This document shows positions 1 through 12,315 of a DNA stretch of 64,000 nucleotides, one piece after another (within the stretch, counting starts at the first letter, position 1; every line of letters begins with the position of its first letter). A program made the translations under genes and the position numbers. The DNA is from Gymnogyps californianus (lineage: Eukaryota > Chordata > Aves > Accipitriformes > Cathartidae). The DNA is taken from assembly GCF_018139145.2 (NCBI RefSeq), contig NC_059478.1, forward strand, positions 32,983,001-33,047,000. The letters run 5' to 3'. Under the pieces are notes generated by a model, which searched no databases, was not told where the DNA came from, and was given only the letters and a program-made list of their open reading frames with translations.

Positions 1-1325
1 ATATTTTCTTTTATATATGTATATTTTTTCCCACTTCTTTGTAGTGTGGTGGATCTTACAACCACTTTTTGAGCTCTCTTCTGGTAAGGCATACAAATGT
101 AGTATTAAAGTGTCTGGTTCAGAGCTTGTAGAAACTGGGAGAAATTGGTGGTAGACATCAGTTGGCTGTATCTGAACTTTTTTACAGACTTTATGGCCTG
201 GGAGAGTTGTTTTAAAAACTGCGTTGCTCCTGTCCCTAAGGGGAATCTGGGATGTTCACCTTCTAAACATAGGCATGGCTTGTGTGAGCAATCTCCTAAA
301 TCACTGCAAGCTAGTTGAAGGGTGTATTATGAATCTTATAAGAATGAACCTTCTCATTTCCTTTGGAGGGAAAAAGAAAAAAAAAATGTTTTGGAAGCCA
401 AGGATAGTGAAGTGCTGACCTGCTCAAAGGTCTGGGACCACACGAAGCACTCGCTTCCAAGCTTGGTTCTGTCCATCACAGAAAAAAAAGCAGTATCCCT
501 GCTCCAAAAAGGAGCCTGAAGGCAGCACTTGGACTGGAGGTAGGATTTTGGACAAGAACTTGTAGGGAATGAACTCGATCCCCTACCTACTATTGCCAGT
601 TTGATTGCATTTCTAGAGCAGGTACCCCCAATGGCATTTTCATTTTCACAGTACAAGTCGTAGAGCTATACCATACAGCCCTCAGTCTTTGTTGTGGTGC
701 TGTCACACCTATCTGCAGAACTGACGAGGTACCCGAAAGAAAAAACCCCAAACAGACAGAACTTCTCTCATATATTGTGCACGACTGTCTGCGCAAGGAA
801 AGGGATGTATTTGGATCTCGTTTTTCTGGGCAGTCACATTTTTTCAAGACAATGCCAAAAGCGTGCTTTCAGTTCTCTTTCAGCAACTGATTGCTGGTGG
901 GTAGTATGCCAGTGTAGAGAGATGCTATTTATGCAGCAGAGCTCGTTGCCGTTTTTTATTTAGTATATATTTGTACCAGCTATTGAGTTAGATTCCTGGC
1001 TAGCGTAACACAACACAGCTCCGTTGGCTCCTGTGATTTCCATAGTTCAGAGTCTGGCATATGTTTTATTTTCAATGTATATTGACTGTCCAGCCTGTTA
1101 AAACCCTTGCCACTAAACCTACGCTGTTGTGTAATACACTGTTGACATTTTGCAGGGCTGCTATGAATAGCAATGGAGGAAATTAAGTAGCTGTTAGGAT
1201 GACTTCTCTTGCACTTTATTAAAGTCTGCTCTAATTCGATACAAATACAAAACGAAAATGTCTTTTGTAAAGTTAGATGTGGAGTCTACGTCTAGCGGAG
1301 AAATCGGCTTTTATGAAGTCCGGTC
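1..1325. other. Intronic stretch without identifiable element
   Basis: AT-rich intron with short A-runs (369-386, 481-488). No gene or clear repeat is seen. Short open frames on both strands lack coding character. Confidence 0.6.
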
Positions 1326-1425
1326 CCAGTTTTGCCTTTGACCTGCTTGGGGGTTTGGGGACTTGCCTGTGTTTCAGTTTCGTCTTCCGTGAAATGGCAA
1401 TAATGTGTGAAGATTAATTAGTCAG
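1326..1425 (+). repeat. CORE/MIR-like SINE fragment
   Basis: The segment reads like the central MIR region: a TGACCT...GGGG...ACTTGCCTGTG stretch followed by TTTCAGTTTCGTCTTCCGTG and AAATGGCAATAAT. The MIR pattern is ...GTGCCTCAGTTTCCTCATCTGTAA..., so the copy is old and diverged. Confidence 0.7.
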
Positions 1426-3023
1426 TGGATGTCAAACCCTGGATTTTGTAAATGCTGGTGTTACTGTTTCAAAAACTTCCTTTTCTGGGTTAAAAGGAAA
1501 CAAGCCTAAGGATTATTGAAGTCTTAAGCAATATTGTTGGATGTTTTTTCAGTGACGCAAATACAGATCTCATTTTTAAAAAGATCAAAATGGACGTCGA
1601 TGGTAAATAAAATTGCTGGCCAATAACTTGCAGCGGTTAAAACAAATTTGATTAAGCATTAACTGTGGAGAAACCTTCTTAGAGACAAGTACACTGTAAC
1701 CCTTGGCTTATGGCTTGTCCTCATTTGCAATATATGCATGTATTTGCCAGCCACCGAATAGCACACTGCTGGGGTGGGTGCCTTCGGGGCGCAGAGTTTG
1801 GGTGCTGCGCAATAGCAGTGAGCTCAGGCAAGATTTTGTTCCTTGTGTCCCAGACCAGGACACTTGAGTACATCGAAGTCCCAGTCTAATTAAACGTGTG
1901 AGGAATGTTCCCATCCGAAATGCAAGCACCAAGTGGCTCTGAAGATCTCAGTATTAGACACAGATGACTACGCCCTGCGTGAATGCAACTTGGCGTGCCC
2001 GTGTCCACCGGTGGGTCATTGCTGGCCGCAAAGAAAGGCTCTCGGGAGCAGTAATTACAGTGTGGCTGTGGCTTTCAGGCTTGGCTGTAAGCAGTGAGAC
2101 AGCCTGAAACTGGTTTGAGGGCTCACTTCCTTATGATAAACCTCCAGAAACGATGTATAAATAATATCCATTGTCCTGCTTAAACTCACAGACTGTCGTA
2201 AACCTGAAGGAAAGGCCACCCCACCCTCATGCTAATCCTCGGGGACTTGTTTGTTGCGCGTGTGCAGCGATAGGTGAGGAATCACATTATTTGTACCCCC
2301 TGCTTGCACTGGACTGTCGCACTTGCAGTCCTGACATCAGGCTTTTGGAGCCCACCTCTGAAATTCCTGCCTTTTTGCAGGCTTGAGGCTCATCTCTTCT
2401 TGTTTTCTCAATGACGGTATTTGTGGTTTCATTCTTACCAGATTGTTTTCTTTCATTTAATGAGATTTATCCTCCAGGTTTGAAAGGGAAATCGTCCTTT
2501 GGTTTTCTCAGAGTTAGGTGTTTAGTCACAACGAGTCACCTGCGTGTGTTTGTCATCGGTGGAGAGAGACGGATGCAGCTGGAGAAGACAGCTCCAACCC
2601 ATGCTCGGAGCTGTGTTTGGGATAGGAAGGCTGTTTGTCTGCTCTCTGTCCACTGGTGTCCTGGGAAAGCTCAGGGAACTGGCTGTGACCGAGTGCCTAG
2701 CTTTCATGTAGGTAAAGCTAGGTCAGGGACATCAGCACAGGCAATAAAGGAGGCAGAGCTGTTGTACCTATCATACGTGCAGTTTATGATATGAAGGAGT
2801 TAAGTTTCCCAATCTGACACAAGGGTAGCACCCTGTTATTTGCTTAACAAAGATTTTTGTGTCTGCGTCTTTCTAATCCAGTGTGTTTTAATTTCACTGC
2901 AAATAATTCTTTCAGCTGTTTCCTAGACATCCTGTCACGCAAATGGATAAAACAATATAGCCAGCTCAGTGGAAAAAACAATAAATTATACAATAAAAAT
3001 GTATACAGCGTACTCTTTGTGTT
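1426..3023. other. Intronic stretch, nothing firm
   Basis: Mixed composition with no convincing exon. A possible very decayed CAATGG-type relic lies around 1860-1900, but I would not name it. The rest shows no recognisable feature. Confidence 0.5.
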
Positions 3024-3121
3024 AGGGCCTGATTTCTCACTGTGTTACTCCAGTTTTACACCATCAAAACTTGGGAGTTTGCATGGTCAAAGAGTGGAGT
3101 GAGACAGTGGTGCATCAGGCT
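3024..3121. repeat. Short palindromic MITE-like relic
   Basis: The left arm reads GGGCCTGATTTCTCACTGTG, then a TTACTCCAGTTTTACACC stretch. The right arm is a decayed inverse (GTGGAGT...TGGTGCATCAGGC). Inverted arms of this type, GGCCTGATTCT...TTACACC...GGTGTAA...AGAATCAGGCC, are abundant in sauropsid genomes. Family assignment is from memory. Confidence 0.65.
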
Positions 3122-5237
3122 GGTAGCAGTGGGAGTATGCTGAAGTTTTAAAAACGATTAAGAACAAAATATCCATGAAATCATGCATACGAAGTTCATT
3201 ACTTAGTGGTAATGGTGACTTTGGTAATATTAACATTTATGAAAATATTTCTTCTTAGAACATTTTCATATGCATATTTAAAAACTGGAAATCCACTGTT
3301 TGCACAGGAATGCCATTAACGTCATAAATCAAACTGCACCATTAAAGAACATACTAAAAGCTTGAGGAATTAAGAGAAACGGTCTGTTTTTTAATCAATA
3401 AACCAGGGTAAAATTACTGTCCAGGCATATATATTACTATTTCTGCAAGCCGTAAACAGCACGTACCTCTGTACAGGCAACGAATTTGGGTCCTCTCATT
3501 TTCTCTCTGGAGGTACTTGCCTCTCTCCCCTGGTTACATTTGGTATTGAGACTCCTAAATGCAGGCATGGGGCCAGGCACCTGATGGAGCTCCAAGCAGA
3601 GGATAATTAAGTAAGATGAAATCCTGACAATTTTTATGGAGAGCGAAACTCAAATGTACAAATTACCTGGGAACGCTGGAAGTTGATCGTCTCCCCACGG
3701 GATAAGGCTTTGACTCCTGGAGCGGGGAGGTGCACATGGAGGACTGTATCAGGTTAACATATGGCAGGTCACGATTTACAGGACCCAAGAACGGGGCACG
3801 CAACACGGTGCTTAAAAAGATCTTTGTCCCAGTTCCAGTTTAATTTCCTCCCAACCCTCCGTGTACACACACAGCCCTTTTCCCATATGATCTCTATATA
3901 AAGAAAGGTGAATGATGTGTGCGAGGATAGCTGAGGAGGATGCCGTAGGGCCAGCCCAGCAGCCGTAAGTAGGTGTTGCAGCATGCCCCCCGAGGCATTT
4001 CTCCAGGCTGTTGCAGGGACTTTCTGGGAGCCGGTGGGAGAGGTGACTTTCCAGGCTGAGCTGGGGCTCGGTCTGTGCAGAAGCAGCCCACGAGGTACCA
4101 GGCTGTGCTAATTATGGAGGTGAATATGGGTTGTGCAACCTCTCCAACGGGCTCAGGTCTCCGAATACCAAATTTGTTTCATAGGAACCACGGAGCAGCC
4201 ACCGAGCATTCGGTGTCAATCTGCTTGTGTTTAAGCACTGATGTGCCGCGAGGAGTGGGGGATTGGTGGCCCGGCGCCAGACCTGGGCTGCCAGAAGAGC
4301 TCAGAAGTTTCCTGATCCCGCTCCCCACCTCCCGTCTCCGAAGGGAGCTGCCGCCTCTTTCCCATGACAGCTTTGTCACCCGTCCAAAACGCAGGCATTT
4401 GTCAGGATGTTCTCTCCTTTCCTGTGATGGAAGAGACTCTGTTTCTGCCTTGTGGCAGGGAAGGAGTTGGGCTTTCATGGTCTTCCCATGCACGGACCGG
4501 TTATTTTAGGGAATAGGCAGCAGGAGAACCGCACTCGGGACCGGGGCTGCAGCGCGTGCATGCAAAGGTTCCCAGATTGAGTTGGGCCGATCCGCTCACA
4601 TGCGTGTACAACGCCAGCATTCTGCAGGAGTGCATATGATAGCTGCCTTCATCCCCAGCCAGTTGGCTCCCTGAGAAGCGATACGTTTGCAAATATCCAC
4701 TTAATCATTTTTTGCCACAACGCAGGACGATTTTAAGTGTATTCTCAAAGTCAGCATTTAATCCCCAAACCCTGATTGCACTTTTACTCCACTCCACACT
4801 TGCCATTTTTACGTTAGCCCACCCAGATTCACACAGGATAAAGAGGAACGACTGCTTTTACTACATAAAAGTAGACACGTAAGGCTGCGTTAGTATAAAC
4901 ACAAAATAGCAAAGAAGAAAAGTGTTTAATTTTCAGACCAAAGATCCTAGAAATTTGTTTAATGATAATCTCAATGCCTGAGCGGGTATCCCTTGCTCAC
5001 GCCGGGACCAAATAACAGACCAAGTGTACGATGCACAGTCGGGCCCTCATTTGCTAAATTATATAGCTCTCACTAATGTTACCCAGGTCAGTGGGTGAAG
5101 CAGCTGTGGGTTAGGACACTACAAATCTGACAAGAATTAATGCATTAGTAATTCTTTTTAAGCCCGTAATGTATCCACAGCTTCCAGGGGAGGTATTTTC
5201 AGATAAGAAATGTAGAAGTCGGTTGTTATATTAAGCT
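3122..5237. other. Intronic stretch, moderately GC-rich near 4.0-4.6 kb
   Basis: A moderately GC-rich, CpG-containing section lies around 4020-4560 and is open in several frames on both strands, including a 144-codon + frame from 4075. Composition explains this better than coding. No splice-flanked exon and no recognised protein were seen. Confidence 0.5.
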
Positions 5238-5257
5238 GGCTCTCATTAATGGGAGCC
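5238..5257. repeat. Imperfect 20-bp palindrome around ATTAAT
   Basis: GGCTC-T-CATTAATG-G-GAGCC is symmetrical except for one mismatched pair. It contains back-to-back homeodomain-type ATTA cores. It could be a protein-binding site or chance. Confidence 0.4.
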
Positions 5258-5286
5258 TTTCTTACCGTCGTTTCCGATTGCATTAG

Positions 5287-5330
5287 TGGCAAATTCTGCT
5301 CTTTTAAAGATTAATGGTCTGAGTGTAATC
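5287..5330. repeat. Fragment of MITE-like relic
   Basis: GCAAATTCTGCTC followed by ...GAGTGTAATC resembles one arm of the GGGCCTGATTCTGCTC...GTGTAAATC palindromic family found elsewhere in the window. Confidence 0.45.
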
Positions 5331-5340
5331 TATAGCGGAA

Positions 5341-5640
5341 ACGTGGCCTTGTGGTAGAGGCAGTGGCTGGGGACACCAGTAAGTTGGCTTTAGATCATGC
5401 CTTGGCCGCAGACGTCCTGGGCACGTTGCTCGGGGAGGATCTCGGTACTTGGACTTGTGTTATGTGGCACGGATGTGTGTGGGTGGGCTCCGGGTGCTCG
5501 GGAAGCCCCTCTCACAGCGACTGGGGCTGAGAGTCTGATCCCGAACATGCATGCCTCAGTTTCCCTCCCTGCAAACTGGGAGTAAATTATAACAGCAGCC
5601 TCCTGCAGAATGGTCTCGAGGAGTTATATTCATTTCTGAG
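5341..5640 (+). repeat. MIR/CORE-type SINE, interrupted
   Basis: A tRNA-like head (GTGGCCTTGTGGTAGAGGCA, then GTGGCTGGGGACACCAG) is followed by GGGCACGTTGCTC. After about 100 unrelated bases comes the diagnostic ATGCCTCAGTTTCCCTCCCT, then GCAAACTGGGAGTAAATTATAA. This order is typical of MIR-like elements, with an insertion or strongly diverged middle. Confidence 0.7.
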
Positions 5641-5679
5641 GTGAGTTGTCCAGGTTTGGTACTGGTTGTACTGGTAAGA

Positions 5680-5708
5680 GTGTGTGCGCGTGCGTGTGTG
5701 TGTGTGCA
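5680..5708. repeat. (TG)n microsatellite
   Basis: Alternating purine-pyrimidine run GTGTGTGCGCGTGCGTGTG and onward, interrupted by CG steps. Such tracts may form Z-DNA and are often length-polymorphic. Confidence 0.85.
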
Positions 5709-7519
5709 TATGACATATCCTCCCCTTCGATTTCTGAGATCTGAAAATTCTTTTGGCAAAATCCCTGTAGCAAAATGGTGTTTCAGACAGCCACGTGGGA
5801 ATGATTCTCCTGCTCTGACTTAACTGGTGTCCCAGGACTTACAGACCCACACATTTTGGGGTGGACTGGGCACATGGCTGTAGCAGGGAGACTCCTTCAA
5901 GATTTTAAATTGTTCGCTGGCTGCAGCAATACTCATGATTCAAAATGATGTGCTTCAGTTGGCTGATGAATATTGTCTCCCAAAAAAGCCACTGAATACC
6001 AAGTATATTTTTCAAAGAGGATATAGAAAACTATCTGCGTGCAGGCAGTCCCCCAATTTTGTTGTTAACAAATTTATTCTCCTATAGCACATCAACGCTG
6101 TAAGTCAAGGTACTGTCATGTGCAAGGTGTCTAGGCAAAGATGCATTTGCAAGCTCTTGTTCCAGCCTGCAGAAGGGCTCTTTAGGCGTTCCCAGATGGT
6201 ACTCTTATGAATCCCTCTTCAATTAAGTTAAATTTTTGCGGCACTGACTTGTTAATATGTCTCACCTAGCTGTCCCTTGTATTCAGAGTTCCTGTCTGGT
6301 TTTGGAGGTTCCTTCTTTTCTCCCTCGTCCATCACAGTGGTGTTTTCTTACATATGTTGGGTAATAAAAAGCCCATTCACCCCCCCAAATCATTAAACTA
6401 AGAACACACATTAGAAATGTGTACGTAGAAGAGTAGGGGAAGTGGCAATGGGAAAATGTGTCAGTGCCACACATTTCTCATTGTGTTTTAAGTACAATCA
6501 TGCCCCGTCTTCTTCATATAGATACAGTGTTTTTGTAACATTGAATTTTCATTAAGTTGCTGCTTTTGTTCATACCCTCGCAGCACAGGCAGATGCAGGG
6601 GATGGGATTGCAGCCGACTCTTGGGCTCCTCTGCAGTTGTCTGAAGGAGCCTTCCAGTTAGGCAAAGTTAATTTTGCCTGGTTGTCGTCCCCTTTACCCC
6701 ACAGCGCTGGTGTAAGAGGGCAGTAACCTGGCTCAAATGGGGCTTAGTAACTTCAGTTGCATAATACGTACGAGGAGCAAGCAGGGTTTGGTGGTAAAAG
6801 TGACTTACATGCATTGCTCTGTGGTTAACAGTTGTGTTTCGCTCCTTGTATTAAAGCCCACGCCAGGCATCCTTGGCTTCGCCCCGTTCCTCCTGGTCTT
6901 TTCTTTCGCCTTCTCTTTCCTCCTAATAAACGTATTTCAGCGTTCAGCTACTGTGTCCTCTGCCGGGCTCTGCAGAGTGAAACCTCCTCCAGATCTGACA
7001 CGGTCTGGCAAGCACTGCTGTCCTGGGAAACTTTTGACTTGTGAAGTAGCCAAGTGTGAGGCCGGTGATGGCCAGTGACCCAGAGGAGCTGCGTGGCTGG
7101 GCTGGCCCGGCCATAGAGAAGTTTGTGCAAGATGGAGATGAGTTTGTAACAAGGCTGCTCTGCGGGCTGCCAGCGCTTCCCAAGGGCTGGTTTGGCAGCC
7201 TGGCTGTGCCAGGACCCTGGGACCTTCGTGCCGTGCCCACTGTCCCCCAGCCAGCGGAGGAGGCGGTGGCCGTATGCCACGCAGGGATTCCCTTTCCTCG
7301 GGGCTGCCAGGTTAAAGCAGCTTAGTTCCACTGAAGCAGAAAGTAGCGGCGCTACGGCGAAGAATTGGGGCCTTTCAGTGCGTAAATAACTAACGCCGCA
7401 TGTGGATTTGATTTTCGGCACAGAGGTTTCACGTGGGTTTTTTTCTTCACTAGTCCAGACCCAGGCCTGATCGGGAGCGGCAGCGAAGCTCGCCTGGGTA
7501 CGAGGCTGTCCCTCCGCCA
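5709..7519. other. Intronic stretch; GC-richer at 6.9-7.5 kb
   Basis: Nothing firm is seen up to 6.9 kb. Between 6880 and 7500 the DNA is GC-richer and open in several frames, including a 157-codon minus frame at 6948-7421. The overlapping frames disagree, and none resembles a known protein or has splice support. Confidence 0.5.
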
Positions 7520-7760
7520 GTGAAATGAAATATTTTCACGCTTTTATCTGTGTGCAAATTAAATGAGTTAATATGGTATTAAAAAAAGCATTTGTTTACA
7601 TTGTTGTCCTCCTCTAGGGTAACAATCTACAAATTGATCTAAAAAGATTGTATTTGCTTCAGGGAAAAAAAGAAAATTGTATTAAGCCACAATCGCACTA
7701 ATTATTGACCAGGGGGAGCTGAGCTCTGGGTATCACTGAGATTATAATAATTATATGGAG
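7520..7760. promoter_or_regulatory. Enhancer-like AT-rich block
   Basis: Repeat-free, homeodomain/POU-rich sequence: GTGCAAATTAAATGAGTTAA, TGTTTACATTGTTGTC, CTAATTATTGACC and ATAATAATTATATGG. Dense TAAT, forkhead (TGTTTAC) and SOX-like (ATTGTT) motifs are typical of deeply conserved noncoding elements in NFI introns. Conservation itself cannot be seen here. Confidence 0.35.
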
Positions 7761-10748
7761 CTGGTTTTTAAAAGCAGTATCCTACGTGGCTCTCAGCATT
7801 GAATTAAACTGAAAGTTTTATAACAGGCTGCTTCTCTGTTGCGAGTTGTAAGGTCTGGGTGAAGAGCAAACAATAAAAAGTAATAAAAGATAAAAAAGAT
7901 AAACCCAAAGGAGAAGTAGAATAAGCATAATCTTTCAAATTAGCATTTAAACTGAACCATGGCTGCAGCAGAAACTTTAGTTCAAGTAAGAACATTATGT
8001 ATTACTTCTAAATTTGTCATTTTGTGTACAGCATTTGTGTACTGGCAAAAGGCTTAGTGTTAAAGGCATTTCTGTCAAAACAACCCGTTGCTTTGGGGGA
8101 CCTAGTATGAACTTTATTGGCAAAAGCATTTTTTATTTGTATAAGGTACAGTTACAGTAGAGTAGTTTGCCAGCAGAGCCGTACGAGGAATTTCTTTGCC
8201 AGGCTGACCTAGCCCATAGACCTTTTCAAAGTAATCAGTTGTATGTCGGCTTTGCTTTGCTCTTATTAACAGCAGAGCTCCTTGTGTTTGCAGAGAGCAC
8301 GGGGCTTGCTCTAATTGTTATACTTTAACTGTGGAAAGGCGACGATGCCAAAGAGTTCAGTTGTGATCCTTTGCTCGTGCTTTGCCAGAGCCCCGCTGGT
8401 TAAGGCAGCCGAAGGCTGCTGCCCTCCGTGCCAGTGCACTATCGGGCTGCTCGGCGCCTGATCGATGGACTGGTGCTTTGCCACTGGAACCCGCCCCGTG
8501 AAGACACATCAGCCTGCTCTGCGCTGCGAGGTGCTGCGCCGAGGACTGGCGGTGGGATGCGATTAGCAAGAACACACAGTGGCGAAACTGGAAAGAAGCA
8601 AGATTTAAAAAAAAAAAAAAAGGTAAAAAAGAATAGTTTAAGGGAGTGCTGATTGTTTCAGAACATAGGCAGGACAAGGATCATACGTAGAGGCATCGCG
8701 TTCCCCTGAACTGACTGGTATAATGGGAAAAATGAGACAATCTTCCAGGGACACAAACTCAATTAAAATAGATCTTAATATATCTCACTTCAGCCATTAA
8801 AACTTAGCCAACTATTGCACTTTTTAATGTGGAACAGTGTCACACATCCATCGCATTCAAACACTCAAGCAATGTTTTCACCGATATGGTTAAGTAACCC
8901 AATACTTTCTATAGCTGAAAGATCAGTCGAACAAAGTATCCATCTAATTAAATCTAATCAGTCAGTGCACAAGCTTACATTGTGGTCATCGCCTTGGTAT
9001 GTACGGGAGGTTTTGAAGCAGTGAAGCAAGGGGCATGAGATTGAATAAGTGTTAGATGATGAAAGGCAAGGGTTAAAAACTTTCAAACTACAGTGTTAAC
9101 ATTTCTTCCCTGTCATCAGCTATCTGATATTTTGGTATGGGGGGGGGGGAGCGAAGAAAAGAAAAGAAGAAAAGAAAGAACAAACGAAGTATGCATGGCA
9201 TCTAGATCCTGGGTACAATGCGGCGAGTGCTCTGGAAGCTGCAGAGCGTCTAAGTTAGGCTATATGCAAAATTAGTTGCATCCTAGCGTTTACAACAGAG
9301 GCTTCCACGCAGTCTAATGACAGTACTGTTTTAATGATGGGAAGTAACACTTTTTTAACTGTTCAGACTTCTAGGGACAGACTCTGGATGTCTCAAGCAG
9401 GAAGGTGATCCGTCTCTTTCAAGACAGTTTTACGGAAGAAAAGGTTAAAGTTTAGTGTTAGGAGCTACAGCACACATAGCTGCGTCTGATGTGAATAATA
9501 AATACTGCTAATTTCATCCCTTATAGCCAAATAAGCCCTCTTCACAGCAGAATAGCAACAGGCCCTTACTAATAATCTTCCTAAATGTCTTTTGGTTTTT
9601 GAGACTGCTTCTAAAAACTCACCCAGAGCTTCAGCAGCATGAGGACAGGCCAAGCCAAGGGCGATTTTTTGCTCTTATGCAAGTGGGCAAAACGGTGCTT
9701 CAGGGCAGACTTTGGCCGTAAACTTGTTGCTCACATGAACTCTGACCATGCGGCCAAAACAAACCTAAATAATGTTCGAGAGGTTGGGGCAGGTTCTCAG
9801 TGCAAATCGATGCAGGTCTGCAGAGATAAACAGCCTTCTGCTGGTGATTGATGCTATGGGGTGGCTTGGCCCCTCGTCACATCTCCGCTGAAATCCCAGG
9901 GAGGCTCACCCCGATCGCCTCCCTGCAAATCTCTTTCATTAACTTCTTCCTTCTCAACTCTGCGTTAAATGAGCCGGGGCAGCTTAATCCGGTGGCGTGG
10001 CCGAGGGCTATGCTGGAGATGTTGCAAGGCTTCTTTTTGCTTCACGTCATAAGTGCTGTTTGCTGTTGTACCTCTCCGGGTCATCCTGCTCCAGACAGGT
10101 AAATAGAAACATGGGACTAATCCCGTTCCACGGGGCCGAAAGGAATGGTGTATGTTTAGTCCCGTCTTTATCATTCTACCTGTGCTGGAGATATTTTCCT
10201 TACTGCTGGGTAAGCCCAGATGTACACCATCTGCTTGTCTTATGATCTTTGACATGATTGAGAGGCCACCAAAAATACCCAGTGATTGCATACTTTTCAA
10301 CTGACTGGTATGATAGGAGAAGATGTTAATAATCAAGCGAATAATATTTGCTATTTTGGGGCCTCCTGAAATTCTTGCGAGATATATTTTGAAAGTAGAT
10401 GCTAAACGTTGTGTGTGTGCATAAGCCTTTGCATATATCTCTTCCCTTAGCCATATGTTTGAATACACACAGTTTTAGATGAAATGTAGTAGAGTCTATT
10501 TTAGGTGTGTTTGAAAAACTCAATAGCCTTAGGTTGGCTGCCATAGCCTGCTCTTGTTAGCCGTTTCATTTCTGACTTTCTGTGAAGTTGCAGGGTCTCG
10601 AGACCTAATATCTGAAATATGCCTTATACCTCTTGGGTAAAAGTAAAAATATCCTTCTCTGTACACTTTTGAGCAAAATACTTCATCCATTACTGTTTGG
10701 AGAGAGAGCTTGCCCCTGCAAGGCTGGAGCGCCTGTTGCCAGTGCGGA
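7761..10748. other. Intronic stretch with simple tracts
   Basis: Contains an A15 run (8607-8621), a G11 run (9139-9149) followed by a GAAAA-rich purine tract (9150-9181), and a GC-richer part at 8380-8560. A 167-codon minus open frame (9965-10468) has no recognisable domain. No exon was found. Confidence 0.55.
9139..9181 (+). repeat. Poly-G plus purine simple tract
   Basis: Eleven Gs are followed by AGCGAAGAAAAGAAAAGAAG and further GAAA units. This is low-complexity homopurine DNA. Confidence 0.8.
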
Positions 10749-10800
10749 GATCAATGGGAGCCCGAGTCCCTCAGCATCTTGTCTGAGCCCCGCTCCAGAT
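10749..10800. repeat. MITE-like relic fragment
   Basis: GATCAATGGGAGCCCGAGTC then CCTCAGCATCTTG matches the pattern CAATGGGAGCTG.GGGTGCTCAGCACC seen in short sauropsid interspersed repeats. Both ends are eroded. Confidence 0.5.
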
Positions 10801-11880
10801 GTCCGATAAAACTCCACAGGGCTCGTGCTTTGAAAAGAGCGTGGGCTATGTGAATCGCTGTTGCAGTAATAAAATTGCACCTATTCCAGATCGTGTCTTC
10901 TCTGTCCAATTAGAAGAGCATGCTTTCTGCTTATAGCTTTTAAAAGTTGGCTGACCAGCTGGGTTTCATTCCTTTCTCCTTCTTTTTTTTTCTTTTTATT
11001 CGGTATTTTTTTCCCCTTTTTTAATATATAACATTCGAATCGATGTTCAGTGCCGGTCTCTTTGATAGTTCATATGCTGGTTTATGAGCATGGCAAAACC
11101 AAAAAGGTCAGTTAAAGGTTAAGAAAGACAGTTATCAGGCCTGTATAAGCGAGGTATTTTTAAGGCTCTGCTAATTGGCAGCACAGTTAAAGCATCATTC
11201 ATAAAATAGTGTGCATTAAAATGACCATATCCATTTTTAAGAGTAGGGAGATTATTCCTTTGCCAAAAGGACTGACTCCACCTTCTCATCACCGCCTTTA
11301 TACCGGGGTGTTTTTCCATGGGAGAGAATAATTTTGGGCACTTTGCCTACAGTATCCAGGCTTATACCCTTCGCTATTTAACTGTTACAGCTGGGAAAAT
11401 CTGGGACTGAAAATGTAGCCATATAATATGGCAACAGCCAGAACAATAAGACAGGCAAATCTTTTAAATCTGTACTTTATAAAACATCTGTTAAGGAATA
11501 TTAAGTCAGAAGTTCTGTTCACATATTTGCTGTGTTTCGCTTATTAAACTCAAACATTACAGCTTGCCTTATTTTTCTTAATAGAATTACTGGTCGGGCT
11601 TAGTAGAAAGATTTGAAAAAAAAAAAAGCCTGGTTTTTAGCCTTCTCTGAAGCCTCTGGAGTAATGACCCATGCATACTGGCCCAAAACCCCAGCAGATT
11701 TTACAAGGGCTGCTGGTTATATTCACCTGGTTTGGAGGGAAACGTAACAGATTTTTCTCCTGATCTGTTTGCCCGCGTGCTGAAACGCTGCCATAAACCG
11801 TCCTCATTTTGTGTACAGCCCGCGCTTCAGCCTGCACTCATTTTTCTTTTGTCTTTCAACCATCTCTCATTCTGGGTCAG
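10801..11880. other. Intronic stretch with pyrimidine tract
   Basis: A T/C-rich tract at about 10974-11022 and an A-run near 11618-11628. An AT-rich section with GCTAATTGGC (about 11169-11178) could be regulatory. No exon was seen. Confidence 0.5.
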
Positions 11881-12089
11881 CAAATTCTGGTTTTCCCGAG
11901 AACTTTAGTGTCCGAATCAACATCTCAAACCCAAACTAAAACATCTGCAGGATCTCGTGCGCCAGCTCGACTCGCAGGAACTATAAACCTGAGAGAGGAC
12001 AGTCCCAAATTAACCCAAAATTTTTCAAAATGTTTACAGTGCATTGGGTCAAACCACGACAAACACAAACTCAAAAGTTTTTCCTCCAG
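11881..12089 (+). other. Candidate cryptic or alternative exon
   Basis: A long pyrimidine-rich tract (about 11840-11872) ends in GGGTCAG at 11880. 209 bases later is a perfect donor, CAG|GTAAGT, at 12087-12095. The interval is open in one + frame (part of an open frame 11809-12093) but has no recognised product. If spliced from an NFIA exon ending in phase 1 it would hit a stop within about 20 codons, and its length is not divisible by three. It would thus behave as a poison exon or as part of a noncoding transcript. It may simply be chance splice-like sequence. Confidence 0.25.
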
Positions 12090-12119
12090 GTAAGTTCCTT
12101 ACCAACCACAGCCATTATG

Positions 12120-12315
12120 GGAAATGCTGGCGATACTCGCCCTGGTTAGAAACCGAGCGGGCCGCTTCAGGTCTCCAACCGCGAGTCCCATCGTAACAGC
12201 GGAGCTGGAAAAGCCCCTGCGCCTTCATTTGGCATGCGGGAGATGTGCCCTCGTGCCGCGCGCTGGGAAACAGTTCGGCAATTCATGGGACTCAAGGCTC
12301 AGTCTCGTTCCGTAG
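12120..12315. promoter_or_regulatory. CpG-rich patch
   Basis: Roughly 16 CpG dinucleotides in under 200 bases at high GC, including GTGCCGCGCGCTGG, inside an otherwise CpG-poor intron. It lies just downstream of a perfect splice-donor sequence. It may be a small intragenic CpG island or a recently GC-biased patch. No TATA box or initiator is convincing. Confidence 0.4.

Noticed and set aside
6948..7421. 157-codon minus-strand open frame in a GC-rich part
   Set aside because: At least five overlapping frames are open here, which indicates GC bias rather than coding.
9965..10468. 167-codon minus-strand open frame
   Set aside because: No family resemblance. It overlaps other open frames on both strands, with no conserved splice sites or promoter.
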